A stretch of 33,446 bases of DNA from Nitrospirota bacterium (GCA_003229375.1 QIDP01000134.1:1-33446), one strand, 5' to 3'. Positions 26,096 to 33,446 are shown, counted from the first letter of the stretch. Notes: generated by a model not told the origin, from the sequence alone. Numbers and translations: made by a program.

Positions 26096-26563
26096 ATGAG
26101 GATATCAGCAAAAGCTCATTATGCAGTCAGGGCAATGTTGGATATTGCCTCTAATCCACAGAACTATCCTATCTCACTGTCAAGCATCTCTGTAAGACAG
26201 GAGATATCTCTACACTACTTAGAACAGTTGTTCATGAAACTCAGAAAGTCAAAACTCGTAAAGAGTGTCAGGGGGCCCGGCGGTGGATATCTCATGGCAA
26301 AGAAAGCGGACCAGATCAGTATAGGGGATATATTCAGGGCTGTCGACGAATCTATTTCCCCTGCCGTGTGTGTCGACACAGAAAATTTCGATGGTGACCC
26401 TTGTAACAGGGTTGATAGTTGCGTCACCAGGCTTTTATGGCAGAGATTGGCCAAACATATATCAGATATCCTCTATTCAATCTCATTAGAAGATCTCCGT
26501 TGTGAAGAAAAGAATATGAGTCGGGATAAATCGGTAAGACACACTCTCAGTTTTGAAATCTAA
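26096..26563 (+). CDS. Rrf2-family regulator with IscR-like cysteines
   Basis: Winged-helix repressor/activator. The DNA-binding region (about 1-65) carries the SVRQEISLHYLEQLFMKLRK recognition segment and the wing VRGPGGGYLMAK. Three cysteines, 92, 103 and 109, occupy the IscR Fe-S ligand region (spacing 10 and 5 rather than IscR's 5 and 5), so an Fe-S cluster is likely. Cys136 is a fourth. Length 155. Its position in the sulfur module suggests control of these genes by Fe-S, cysteine or redox status. Its stop overlaps the DUF502 start (TAATG). Confidence 0.9.
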   Translation: MRISAKAHYAVRAMLDIASNPQNYPISLSSISVRQEISLHYLEQLFMKLRKSKLVKSVRGPGGGYLMAKKADQISIGDIFRAVDESISPAVCVDTENFDGDPCNRVDSCVTRLLWQRLAKHISDILYSISLEDLRCEEKNMSRDKSVRHTLSFEI

Positions 26564-27198
26564 TGTTCAAAAAGCTAAAGCATAGGATAAGAAATATATT
26601 TATTGCAGGGCTTCTGATAATACTCCCGGTGGGAATTACCTATCTTGTCCTTTCCTTGCTCTTCAATAACGTGGATAAACTTCTTTCCCCTATCCTTACA
26701 AAACTTCTGATATTTATAGATGTACCTATCCGTCCCGGCTATCGCATACCGGGTCTCGGTTTTATATCCACTATTTTAATTGTCTTTTTTGCCGGACTGC
26801 TCACTACAAATATATTTGGCCGCAAATTGGTTAAGTTGGGTGAGCTGATATTGGAAAAAATCCCTGTGGTAAGAAGTATATATACAGCTGTTAAACAGGT
26901 CATAGATACTATTGCCCATACAAATAAGAAGGCATTTCGACAGGTAGTGATATTAGAATATCCAAGAAAGGGCCTCTACTCTGTAGGGTTTATAACCTGT
27001 GATAGCAAGGGGGAGATACAGGATGCTACCGGGGATGATATGATAAACATATTTGTACCAACTACCCCTAATCCTACATCAGGGTATCTGATATTTGCTT
27101 CTAAAAAGGATATTATTCCCCTTTCCATGACGGTTGAGGACGGGATAAAGCTGGTCATATCAGGTGGAATAGTGACACCAAATAATGAAAGAAAATAA
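26563..27198 (+). CDS. DUF502-family membrane protein
   Basis: Two membrane segments (about residues 10-30 and 60-85) precede a soluble C-terminal domain with the conserved blocks IPVVRSIYTAVKQV and FVPTTPNPTSGYL. These identify DUF502. The function is unknown; plant relatives (COV/LCV) affect vascular patterning. Length 211. Translation is coupled to the Rrf2 gene, but a role in sulfur metabolism is not implied by sequence. Confidence 0.88.
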   Translation: MFKKLKHRIRNIFIAGLLIILPVGITYLVLSLLFNNVDKLLSPILTKLLIFIDVPIRPGYRIPGLGFISTILIVFFAGLLTTNIFGRKLVKLGELILEKIPVVRSIYTAVKQVIDTIAHTNKKAFRQVVILEYPRKGLYSVGFITCDSKGEIQDATGDDMINIFVPTTPNPTSGYLIFASKKDIIPLSMTVEDGIKLVISGGIVTPNNERK

Positions 27199-27200
27199 TA

Positions 27201-27270
27201 GCCACAGAGGACACAGAGGTCTCAGAGAGAAATAAAAAGTAAACTCTGTGTTCTCTGTGAACTCTGTGGC
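27201..27270. repeat. CACAGAGG-word hairpin after the DUF502 gene
   Basis: GCCACAGAG (27201-27209) pairs with CTCTGTGGC (27262-27270). Inner words ACACAGAG and CTCTGTGT/CTCTGTGA extend the pairing. It starts 2 bp after the stop codon and is followed by AAATTTTT, so it may work as a terminator. It is the same tandem-words-plus-inverse design as 24474 and 25737 with unrelated words. Confidence 0.6.
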
Positions 27271-27283
27271 AAATTTTTAATTG

Positions 27284-27931
27284 ATGGATTTAGCAAAACT
27301 TATAGATCATACACTACTTAAACCTGAAGCAACGGGAGAGGATATTGCAAATCTGTGTTCCGAGGCAAAGAGATATGGATTCTACTCCGTATGTATCGCT
27401 CCCTTCTATGTTACCCTGGCAAAAAAATTCTTACGGGATACCGGTACCAAGGTCTGTACCGTGGTGGGATTTCCTCTGGGGTTCAGTACAACTCATATAA
27501 AGGTACTGGAGTCAAGAAATGCTGCTGCAAGAGGTGCAGATGAACTCGATATTGTTATAAACATAGGCCTTATAAAGTCTAAAGATGATCACGGTATAGT
27601 GGAAGAACTAAAGAGAATAATAAGGGCTACGCCTGAATCTCTCCACAAGGTAATAATAGAAACCCCCATTCTTACAGATACAGAAAAGGAAAGAACCGCA
27701 CTCCTTGTAGTTGAATCAGGCGCTGAGTTCATCAAAACATCTACAGGTTTTATATCGGATGGCACAAGTATAGAAGATGTCCGTCTGCTGCATAAAACAG
27801 TGGGTAACAAAATAAAGATCAAGGCGGCAGGAGGAATAAGAGATTTGAAGAGATTAGAGGATATGCTCTCTGCAGGTGCCTCGCGTATCGGCACAAGTTC
27901 AGGTGTCAGAATAATGGATGATTATCTATAA
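27284..27931 (+). CDS. deoC: Deoxyribose-phosphate aldolase
   Basis: Cleaves 2-deoxyribose 5-phosphate to glyceraldehyde 3-phosphate and acetaldehyde. The Schiff-base Lys151 is in FIKTSTGF, the helper Lys180 in IKAAGGIRD and Asp89 in ELDIVINIG. ATG 27284 is preferred over TTG 27281. There is no Shine-Dalgarno upstream; the hairpin repeat ends 13 bp before the start. Length 215. No other nucleoside-salvage gene is nearby. Confidence 0.95.
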   Translation: MDLAKLIDHTLLKPEATGEDIANLCSEAKRYGFYSVCIAPFYVTLAKKFLRDTGTKVCTVVGFPLGFSTTHIKVLESRNAAARGADELDIVINIGLIKSKDDHGIVEELKRIIRATPESLHKVIIETPILTDTEKERTALLVVESGAEFIKTSTGFISDGTSIEDVRLLHKTVGNKIKIKAAGGIRDLKRLEDMLSAGASRIGTSSGVRIMDDYL

Positions 27932-27991
27932 TGATGCACATTTTTTCTGGACATCCCCCCAAAAGGCATATATGGGGTCCACTTTAGTTGC

Positions 27992-28033
27992 ATATCAATT
28001 TGCCTTTAAAATGTATATTTTGATATTTGATAT
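27992..28033 (-). repeat. MITE-like repeat, copy E (internally deleted)
   Basis: On the minus strand it reads ATATCAAATATCAAAATATA, continues through CATTTTAAAGGCAAATTGATATG, and is built like copy B: one full terminus joined to a short opposite end. It lies between the convergent deoC and J-domain genes. Confidence 0.6.
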
Positions 28034-28043
28034 GATTAGATGT

Positions 28044-28994
28044 TTATACTCCTTCTTCAGCCAATTCTGTTAATAGTCTTTTCTGTTTATTGTTTAATCT
28101 CTTGGGGACATTTACTATTATTTTTACATACTGATCCCCCTTTCCCCCCCTCTTTAAATGGGGTATACCATATCCCTTTAGCCTTATCTTGCTATGGCTC
28201 TGGGTCCCGGGCTTGATCTTGATCCTCTTTGTCCCCTCCAGAGTCGGCACCTCAATGGATGTCCCCAGCGCTGCATCTGAAAATTTTATCTCCTTATCCA
28301 TATATATATCATCCCCCTCCCTTGTAAAGATGGGATGATCCTGAACTATGATATTGAAATAGATATCTCCACGGGTACCTCCCGGGACTCTACTGGCACC
28401 TTTTCCGGAAAGTCTCAGCTTTTTTCCTGTACTTATTCCTGCCGGGATCTTGACCGTGACCTCTTCTGTTGCTCCCCCCTCCTTTCTCAGGGATATCCTC
28501 TTCTCCCCTCCGAATGAGGCATCGTTAAAGGTAATATATAAATCTGAGGTGAGATCAGCACCCTTCTCAGGTGCTCCTCTCGCTGTGAACATATCTTCAT
28601 ATCCGCAACCAGTGCCTTCCCTCCTGAAGAAGTCACCAAAGCCACTGTTCCTTTTCCCGGTACTTCCTCCAAAGATAGTACTGAAGACATCATTTGTACC
28701 GAAACCAAAATCCTTCAGGATATCACCTATATCAAATCCCCTGAAGATGTCTTCCTGAGAGAACCTCTGATGAAATCCTTTGGCACCAAACATATCATAT
28801 TGTTTTCTCTTCTCATTATCACTGAGGACAGCGTATGCCTCATTTATCTCCTTGAACCTCTCTTCAGCCTTTTTGTCTCCCGGGTTTCTATCAGGATGAA
28901 ACTGCATAGCAAGTTTCCTGTATGCCTTTTTTATATTACTCTCACTGGCATCTTTCTTAACACCTAATATTTCGTAATAATCCCTATTTGTCAT
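28044..28994 (-). CDS. CbpA-like J-domain co-chaperone
   Basis: Stimulates a DnaK-type Hsp70. The J-domain occupies residues about 4-70 with HPD at 33-35. A Gly/Phe-rich region follows to about 135, then the DnaJ C-terminal beta domains. The CxxCxGxG zinc-finger region of true DnaJ is missing, which makes it CbpA-like. Length 316. The start overlaps the aroK stop by 11 bp, so it is co-transcribed with shikimate genes; this looks positional rather than functional. Confidence 0.92.
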   Translation of the reverse strand: MTNRDYYEILGVKKDASESNIKKAYRKLAMQFHPDRNPGDKKAEERFKEINEAYAVLSDNEKRKQYDMFGAKGFHQRFSQEDIFRGFDIGDILKDFGFGTNDVFSTIFGGSTGKRNSGFGDFFRREGTGCGYEDMFTARGAPEKGADLTSDLYITFNDASFGGEKRISLRKEGGATEEVTVKIPAGISTGKKLRLSGKGASRVPGGTRGDIYFNIIVQDHPIFTREGDDIYMDKEIKFSDAALGTSIEVPTLEGTKRIKIKPGTQSHSKIRLKGYGIPHLKRGGKGDQYVKIIVNVPKRLNNKQKRLLTELAEEGV

Positions 28995-29505
28995 AATGAG
29001 TTAAATTACAAAATTGAATAATTTTATCTACAACCTCCTCAACATTTCCATCAGATGTATCCAGTGTATAATCTGCTGCCCTTAGATATCTTTCCCGCCT
29101 CTCTTCTATAACCCTCTTCTGCTCTTCTTCAAATGTAATCCCATCTTTTAGAGGAGGCCGGTTGCTATCACCCTTTATTCTATCTATAATACTCTCCATA
29201 TCTGCTGTAAGGAGGACAATCGTACCGTTCTTTTTTAAATTACTTATATTTTCATCCCTTAGAATCACACCACCGCCACAGTCAATAATACAGTTGTCCA
29301 ACCCTGAGATATCCCTGGTAACCGCTGACTCCATATCCCTAAATCTGTCCCATCCATATCTTTCAACGATTTCAGGAATAGTCATTCCTCCCTTCTCAAC
29401 TATAAAGGCATCCATCCCTATCAATCGCCTTTTCAATCTTCCTGCCAGGGCCTTACCAATAGTGGTCTTACCCGTTCCTCTGTATCCTATTAAAACTATG
29501 TTCAT
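28984..29505 (-). CDS. aroK: Shikimate kinase
   Basis: Phosphorylates shikimate. P-loop GYRGTGKT lies at residues 7-14, the shikimate-binding DCGGGV follows, and the lid region has NRPPL. Length 173. RBS AAAGGGGG is 5 nt before the ATG. It lies 11 bp after aroA and its stop overlaps the J-domain gene. Confidence 0.95.
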   Translation of the reverse strand: MNIVLIGYRGTGKTTIGKALAGRLKRRLIGMDAFIVEKGGMTIPEIVERYGWDRFRDMESAVTRDISGLDNCIIDCGGGVILRDENISNLKKNGTIVLLTADMESIIDRIKGDSNRPPLKDGITFEEEQKRVIEERRERYLRAADYTLDTSDGNVEEVVDKIIQFCNLTHYDK

Positions 29506-29516
29506 GGCAACCCCCT

Positions 29517-30770
29517 TTAATATAAATCCCCCAACCTTTCAAAAAAATCAGGGAATGACTTGCTTACACATTCAGGATTGCGTATCTTTATTCCCGGGAC
29601 CTTTAGCCCGATGATGGAAAAACTCATTGCCATACGATGATCATCATATGTCTTGACCTCTGTCCCATGCAGAGATGAAGGGATGATTGATATCCCATCC
29701 TCTGATTCCTCTACCAGTCCGCCCGCCTTTGCAAGCTCTGCTGAGAGTGCCTTTATCCTGTCTGTCTCCTTTATCCTTAGATTAGAAATATTGGTTATCT
29801 CGGTCTTACCTTCTGCAAAGAGTGAGATAACAGCTAATGTTTGAACCATATCCGGCATACTGTTCATATCTATTGTAATCCCCTTCAGTTTACCACCTAT
29901 CACCTCGATATGGTCTTTACCCCTTATCACTTTACATCCCATCTTCTCCAGTATATCCAAAAAACGGATATCCCCCTGTGCTGAAGATGGATTGAGATTA
30001 GTGACCTTTACTCTGCCACCGGTTACAGCCGCTGCAGCAAAGAAGTAAGAGGCATTTGATGCATCTCCCTCAATCCTGTATTCCCTATGGTGGTATCTCT
30101 GACCTCTCCTGATGGTAAATCTTTTGTAACCGTCTTTCTCTACATCAACCCCAAATTCTTTCATCATATCTATAGTCATATCAATATATGGTTTAGATGT
30201 CAACTCACCTATCACATCTATCTCTATATCTCTTTCAGCATATGGCGCACATAGCATGATCGAGGTAAAATACTGACTGCTCTTATCACCCCTCAGGGTG
30301 GTTCTTCCGCCTATCATAGTCTCTCCTTCAATAACCACAGGAGGACACCCTGTATCATATTTTGAGTACGCCTTCACCCCTATCCCTCTCAGGCCATCCA
30401 GAAGGTCCTGTATAGGTCTCTCCCTCATCCTCTCATTGCCATTTAATACTGTCCTCCCTGGAGCAAGTGCCGCAAATGTGGTCAGGAACCTCATAGCAGT
30501 GCCGGAATTTCCAAGGAATATCTCTTTCTGAGGTGACTTGATCCTTCCATTAGTCCCTTCAACTATTAAGGTATTGTCCTTCTTGACCATTACACCAAAG
30601 TCTGAGAGGGCATTGATCATATGCCTGGTATCATCACTGACCAATGGATTCTTTATCTTACTTTTTCCCTCTGCCAGTGCAACTATGATTAGCGACCTGT
30701 TTGTGTAACTCTTAGAAGAAGGGGCTATAATAGTTGCGTTTAGATTATCTATAGGTTTTATCTCGATCAT
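29517..30770 (-). CDS. aroA: 5-Enolpyruvylshikimate-3-phosphate synthase
   Basis: Joins phosphoenolpyruvate to shikimate 3-phosphate. Recognised from SSKSYTNRSLI, the GNSGTAMRFLT loop, GDASNASYF, RIKETDR and DDHRMAMSF. Length 417. No Shine-Dalgarno precedes the ATG: the AGTGCCTAA repeat ends about 10 bp upstream. It is the middle gene of the aroDE-aroA-aroK series. Confidence 0.95.
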   Translation of the reverse strand: MIEIKPIDNLNATIIAPSSKSYTNRSLIIVALAEGKSKIKNPLVSDDTRHMINALSDFGVMVKKDNTLIVEGTNGRIKSPQKEIFLGNSGTAMRFLTTFAALAPGRTVLNGNERMRERPIQDLLDGLRGIGVKAYSKYDTGCPPVVIEGETMIGGRTTLRGDKSSQYFTSIMLCAPYAERDIEIDVIGELTSKPYIDMTIDMMKEFGVDVEKDGYKRFTIRRGQRYHHREYRIEGDASNASYFFAAAAVTGGRVKVTNLNPSSAQGDIRFLDILEKMGCKVIRGKDHIEVIGGKLKGITIDMNSMPDMVQTLAVISLFAEGKTEITNISNLRIKETDRIKALSAELAKAGGLVEESEDGISIIPSSLHGTEVKTYDDHRMAMSFSIIGLKVPGIKIRNPECVSKSFPDFFERLGDLY

Positions 30771-30779
30771 TTTAAAATG

Positions 30780-30900
30780 AAGTGCCTAAAGTGCCTAAAG
30801 TGAGCTAAAGTGAGCTAAAGTTAAAGGTATTTAAAATTTTAATATAAAAGATAATTCCTTAACTTTAGGCACTTCAAACTTTAGATCACTTTAGGCACTT
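30780..30900. repeat. AGTGCCTAA repeat, copy 2 (contains the aroDE stop codon)
   Basis: AAGTGCCTAAAGTG (30780-30793) is the inverse of 30887-30900. The left part carries tandem GTGCCTAAA and GTGAGCTAAA words; the right part carries the inverted words. On the minus strand the aroDE gene ends AGT GCC TAA inside this repeat, exactly as cysM::tusA does in copy 1. It fills nearly the whole 120-bp gap between aroDE and aroA. Confidence 0.8.
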
Positions 30901-32351
30901 ATTTTATTTAATACAATCTCCCTCATTATATCGACAGGTGCCTCTCTCTTTGTCCACATCTCAAACTGTGCAACCCCCTGGTTGATAAACATCTCAACCC
31001 CTGGAATAGTTATGCAGCCCTTTGCCTCTGCTTCCTTCAAAAGCCTTGTCTTGATCGGGTTGTAAACAGCATCAAATACAATCATCCCCTCCTTGAGGAG
31101 GGAATCAGGGACAGGAGACCTGTCAACATCGGGATACATCCCGACAGGTGTCGTATTGATAAAAATGTCCATACTTATATTACCTAACTCATCCGGATTG
31201 CAATATTTACAACCGATATCCTTTGAAAGGGAGATAGCCTTATCCGTATCTATATCAGTAATAGTAAGGATTCCTCCTCTTCCCTTGACCCCAAAACCGA
31301 TCGCCCTTGCAACTCCACCTGCACCTATCATAACAGCGTTTTTCCCTTTGATCTCTGTTCTATCTTCTAATGCCATTATAGCACCACTACAATCAGTATT
31401 ATATCCCACCAATTTATCATCTTTCACAACCACTGTATTTACCGCCCCTATATCTTCAGCCTTTTTATCTATTCCATCCAGGAGGTCAATTACCTCCTCC
31501 TTGAACGGCATCGTAACACTCAGTCCCTTAAAGAGACCTTTAAAACCGGTCATGAAGGAATTAATATCTTCGACCAGAAAGGGGAGATAGATATTGTCCA
31601 GATCAAGCTCAGCAAATGCCAGGTTATGGATCAAATACCCCATACTCTCACTAACAGGGTTTCCCACCAAACCATAAATATTTATCTCCTGACCAAGCCT
31701 ATCAACACGATAGACACTCTTAAGCACCCTTGCAGGTATCTGTCCACTGGCACTCTCCTTTCCCTCTTCAAGTGAGCCAAAGGTAAGATAACCTCCAATA
31801 ATAGGTGAAAGTATCCTGCTTATCTCACCATGCCTCCCCATACAGAAAGAGATAATATCCTTTCTCTTCTCATGCCCCTTTATCAGGTCAAATATAACCA
31901 GATTATCATTAATGGAGTTGGCAAAGGTAACAATTTTTATAATATCGCCTCCTGATATAGCTATATCGTCATATAACTCTTTTATATCAGAAGGGGTTTC
32001 AGTGAAATTGTGATAAGAGACAATAACCTTTGTCCCTCTGCTTTCTTCTATCACTCCTTTCCTCAACCTCTCATCCGTACTAAACTCAATGTCGATATAT
32101 TCAGCACCGAGTCTTACTGCCTCCCTTAACAGGCCAGCCCTCTCCTCCTCTGAACCTTTAAATCTTCCCCCTTCCTTTTGGCTCCTGGGTGTAACAATAA
32201 CAGGCTTACTTTTTTCCTTGATCAATTTTGCGATATCAAGATCCCTGATATAGTCTATCCTCAGCTCTAATATATCAGCTATCTCAGCCCCCTTTTTCAT
32301 GTCTCTTATCGCCTCATCTGTTGTTGAGGCAGTAATAGGAATACATATCAC
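30891..32351 (-). CDS. aroDE: Bifunctional 3-dehydroquinate dehydratase / shikimate dehydrogenase
   Basis: Residues 1 to about 215 are a type I dehydroquinase with Schiff-base Lys139 (DIIKIVTFA), His114 and MGRHGEISR. Residues about 225-486 are shikimate dehydrogenase with catalytic Lys284 (VTMPFK), Asp320 (YNTDCSGA) and the NADP loop GAGGVARA. The substrate motif reads SESMGYLIHN: the first Ser is kept but Gly237 replaces the usual second Ser. Such AroD-AroE fusions are known in plants, chlamydiae and some bacteria. GTG start; GGGGG lies 7 nt upstream. Length 486. The last codons lie in a repeat. Confidence 0.94.
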   Translation of the reverse strand: MICIPITASTTDEAIRDMKKGAEIADILELRIDYIRDLDIAKLIKEKSKPVIVTPRSQKEGGRFKGSEEERAGLLREAVRLGAEYIDIEFSTDERLRKGVIEESRGTKVIVSYHNFTETPSDIKELYDDIAISGGDIIKIVTFANSINDNLVIFDLIKGHEKRKDIISFCMGRHGEISRILSPIIGGYLTFGSLEEGKESASGQIPARVLKSVYRVDRLGQEINIYGLVGNPVSESMGYLIHNLAFAELDLDNIYLPFLVEDINSFMTGFKGLFKGLSVTMPFKEEVIDLLDGIDKKAEDIGAVNTVVVKDDKLVGYNTDCSGAIMALEDRTEIKGKNAVMIGAGGVARAIGFGVKGRGGILTITDIDTDKAISLSKDIGCKYCNPDELGNISMDIFINTTPVGMYPDVDRSPVPDSLLKEGMIVFDAVYNPIKTRLLKEAEAKGCITIPGVEMFINQGVAQFEMWTKREAPVDIMREIVLNKISA

Positions 32352-32509
32352 GACTCATCCCCCAAGTGAAAGGTGTAACACAAATTATAACTATAGTAAA
32401 AATAATTAGCAAGCTATTTATGCTGAAAAAAAAATCTGAAAAAATCACTTGACAGAATGAAGGAGGGAGCTTAAATTAACTCTATAATTTCTTAACAAAG
32501 GAGGGATGT

Positions 32510-33271
32510 ATGAAAAAGACTTTTATTTGGATGATCTGCATTTTCGGAGTGATCGGTATAACCCCATCTGCTCAGGCATTTGAGGTGGGAATTCGGGGCT
32601 ATTACTGGTTTCCTACACTAAATGGAGACATCAAGATGGATAGCAGCGGCCTTATCGGCACCACCCTTGACCTGAAAAACGATCTGGGTTTTGAGGATGA
32701 ATACTATCCAATTGTCGAAGCATTTGTCGGGCTTGGCAATCATCACCTGAGTCTTTCTTACTATAGTGCTGATTATTCAGGGACCAAAGTTTTGAGCGAG
32801 CCTATTACCTTCAAGGGTAAGACTTATACTACTGATATCAGTAGTAGTCTGGAGTATGATATCTATGATCTCATGTACCAGTATGATTTGCTGGATTTGG
32901 AAAATATCCTGGCTGGTTTTTCATTGGGAATCATCGGTAAGGTCAAAATTATCAATGGTGACGTTGAGATCAAGTCTACAACGCTAACCAAAAGCGCAAG
33001 CGAAGATTTTACTCTTCCCATCCCCATGGTGGGAGGAAATTTTCACCTCGGTATTATCGCTGATCTTCTGGAAGCCCGGCTTAAGGTCTCAGGCATCAGC
33101 TATGGAGACGGGACAATCTTTGACAGTCAAGCTGACATCTCCTTGACCCCTTTCCCTTTTGTCGATATTCACGGGGGCTATCAGATTTTTCTCATTGACC
33201 TTGACATAGATGGCGAGCAATTCAATTACAATACCTCGGGCCCATACATAGCACTCACTCTAAGTTATTAA
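32510..33271 (+). CDS. Predicted outer-membrane beta-barrel protein
   Basis: A signal peptide (residues about 1-23, ending SAQA) is followed by alternating amphipathic strands such as VGIRGYYWFP, HHLSLSYYSADYSG and HLGIIADLLEARLKVSGISYG. The chain ends in the strand PYIALTLSY with a C-terminal aromatic, the usual barrel-assembly signal. I recognise no specific family or ligand. Length 253. A strong RBS (AAAGGAGG) precedes the ATG. It is divergent from aroDE. Confidence 0.8.
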   Translation: MKKTFIWMICIFGVIGITPSAQAFEVGIRGYYWFPTLNGDIKMDSSGLIGTTLDLKNDLGFEDEYYPIVEAFVGLGNHHLSLSYYSADYSGTKVLSEPITFKGKTYTTDISSSLEYDIYDLMYQYDLLDLENILAGFSLGIIGKVKIINGDVEIKSTTLTKSASEDFTLPIPMVGGNFHLGIIADLLEARLKVSGISYGDGTIFDSQADISLTPFPFVDIHGGYQIFLIDLDIDGEQFNYNTSGPYIALTLSY

Positions 33272-33276
33272 GGTAA

Positions 33277-33302
33277 CCGTTCACAGTTCACGGTTTACAG
33301 TT
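33277..33302. repeat. GTTCACAGTT/CACGGTTTACAGTT word repeat after the outer-membrane gene
   Basis: Tandem degenerate words CGTTCACAGTT and CACGGTTTACAGTT begin 5 bp after the stop codon. Only the direct half is visible, without a clear inverted copy. Downstream to 33446 no gene is seen; GTAACTACTCAG (33357-33368) and TAGCTGAATAGT (33389-33400) belong to a word family also present at 1460, 11815 and 14351. Confidence 0.45.
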
Positions 33303-33446
33303 AATGAAAACAGAAAGTAAGAGGAAGTTATGAGCGCTTCTTTATCTACATGATTCGTAACTACTCAGGTGGATAGTCTATAGGTATTTAGCTGAATAGT
33401 GAGGAAGAAATATGCGAGATCATACAAAGCTCAGAGCGTTTTGGGA

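Noticed and set aside
28044-28994. dnaJ proper
   Set aside because: The cysteine-rich zinc-finger region is absent, so it is a CbpA-like J-domain protein.
30891-32351. The AroD-AroE fusion itself as a novelty
   Set aside because: Such fusions are established in plants, chlamydiae and several bacterial groups. Only the Ser-to-Gly change merits attention.
32449-32488. TTGACA and TATAAT upstream of the outer-membrane gene as one promoter
   Set aside because: The two hexamers are 28 bp apart, too far for a sigma-70 promoter. A promoter is likely here but cannot be placed.

Overview
This is a gene-dense, visibly AT-rich stretch of bacterial chromosome. It carries only core-metabolism and housekeeping genes plus an unusual load of short intergenic repeats. 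No transposase, phage gene, CRISPR array or rRNA is visible. The host looks Gram-negative and probably anaerobic: the last gene encodes a signal-peptide-bearing beta-barrel protein ending in an aromatic residue, and the first encodes a membrane-anchored M23 peptidase. Gene order (tRNAs-tig-clpP-clpX-lon; rpmF-plsX-fabH-fabK-fabD-fabG-acpP-fabF-rnc; a CysO-like sulfur module) resembles Desulfobacterota, Nitrospirota and related candidate phyla. I cannot fix the phylum from the sequence alone.

Layout. 1-2236: M23 peptidase and RNase PH. 2344-3214: six tRNA genes (Pro-TGG, Arg-TCT, His-GTG, Arg-TCG, Lys-CTT, Leu-TAG) separated by hairpin-forming spacers. 3316-8979: trigger factor and the ClpP/ClpX/Lon proteolysis genes. 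9090-10106: DAHP synthase, the entry step of the shikimate pathway. 10122-20923, all on the minus strand: ridA, pyrF, rpmF, then a complete fatty-acid synthesis cluster (plsX, fabH, fabK, fabD, fabG, acpP, fabF), rnc, queE, a HAMP-domain membrane protein and an unrecognised small gene. 21228-27931, plus strand: a sulfur-amino-acid module (cysK-like, threonine-synthase-like, CysO-like carrier, MoeB/ThiF-like activator, a CysM::TusA fusion, a NIL-domain protein, an Fe-S-type Rrf2 regulator), then a DUF502 membrane protein and deoC. 28044-32351, minus strand: a shikimate block (fused aroDE, aroA, aroK) ending in a CbpA-like J-domain gene. 32510-33271: the outer-membrane protein gene.

The most interesting gene system is the sulfur module. 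A ubiquitin-like sulfur carrier of the CysO type has an extra seven-residue tail after its Gly-Gly. It is followed directly by its E1-like activator and then by a cysteine synthase fused to a TusA-type persulfide carrier. The module starts with a good promoter overlapped by a perfect inverted repeat and includes an Rrf2 regulator with three Cys in the IscR region. This suggests a self-regulated, protein-bound-sulfur route to cysteine and/or homocysteine.

The most interesting non-coding signal is the repeats. One family (five copies) has about 37-bp imperfect terminal inverted repeats and looks like a MITE, with full and internally deleted forms. A second family provides the same last two codons and stop codon (AGT GCC TAA) to two unrelated genes. 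Several further families differ in sequence but share one design, short tandem words followed by their inverted copy, and begin at or next to stop codons. fabF also lacks an ATG/GTG/TTG start and appears to begin at CTG behind a strong Shine-Dalgarno.
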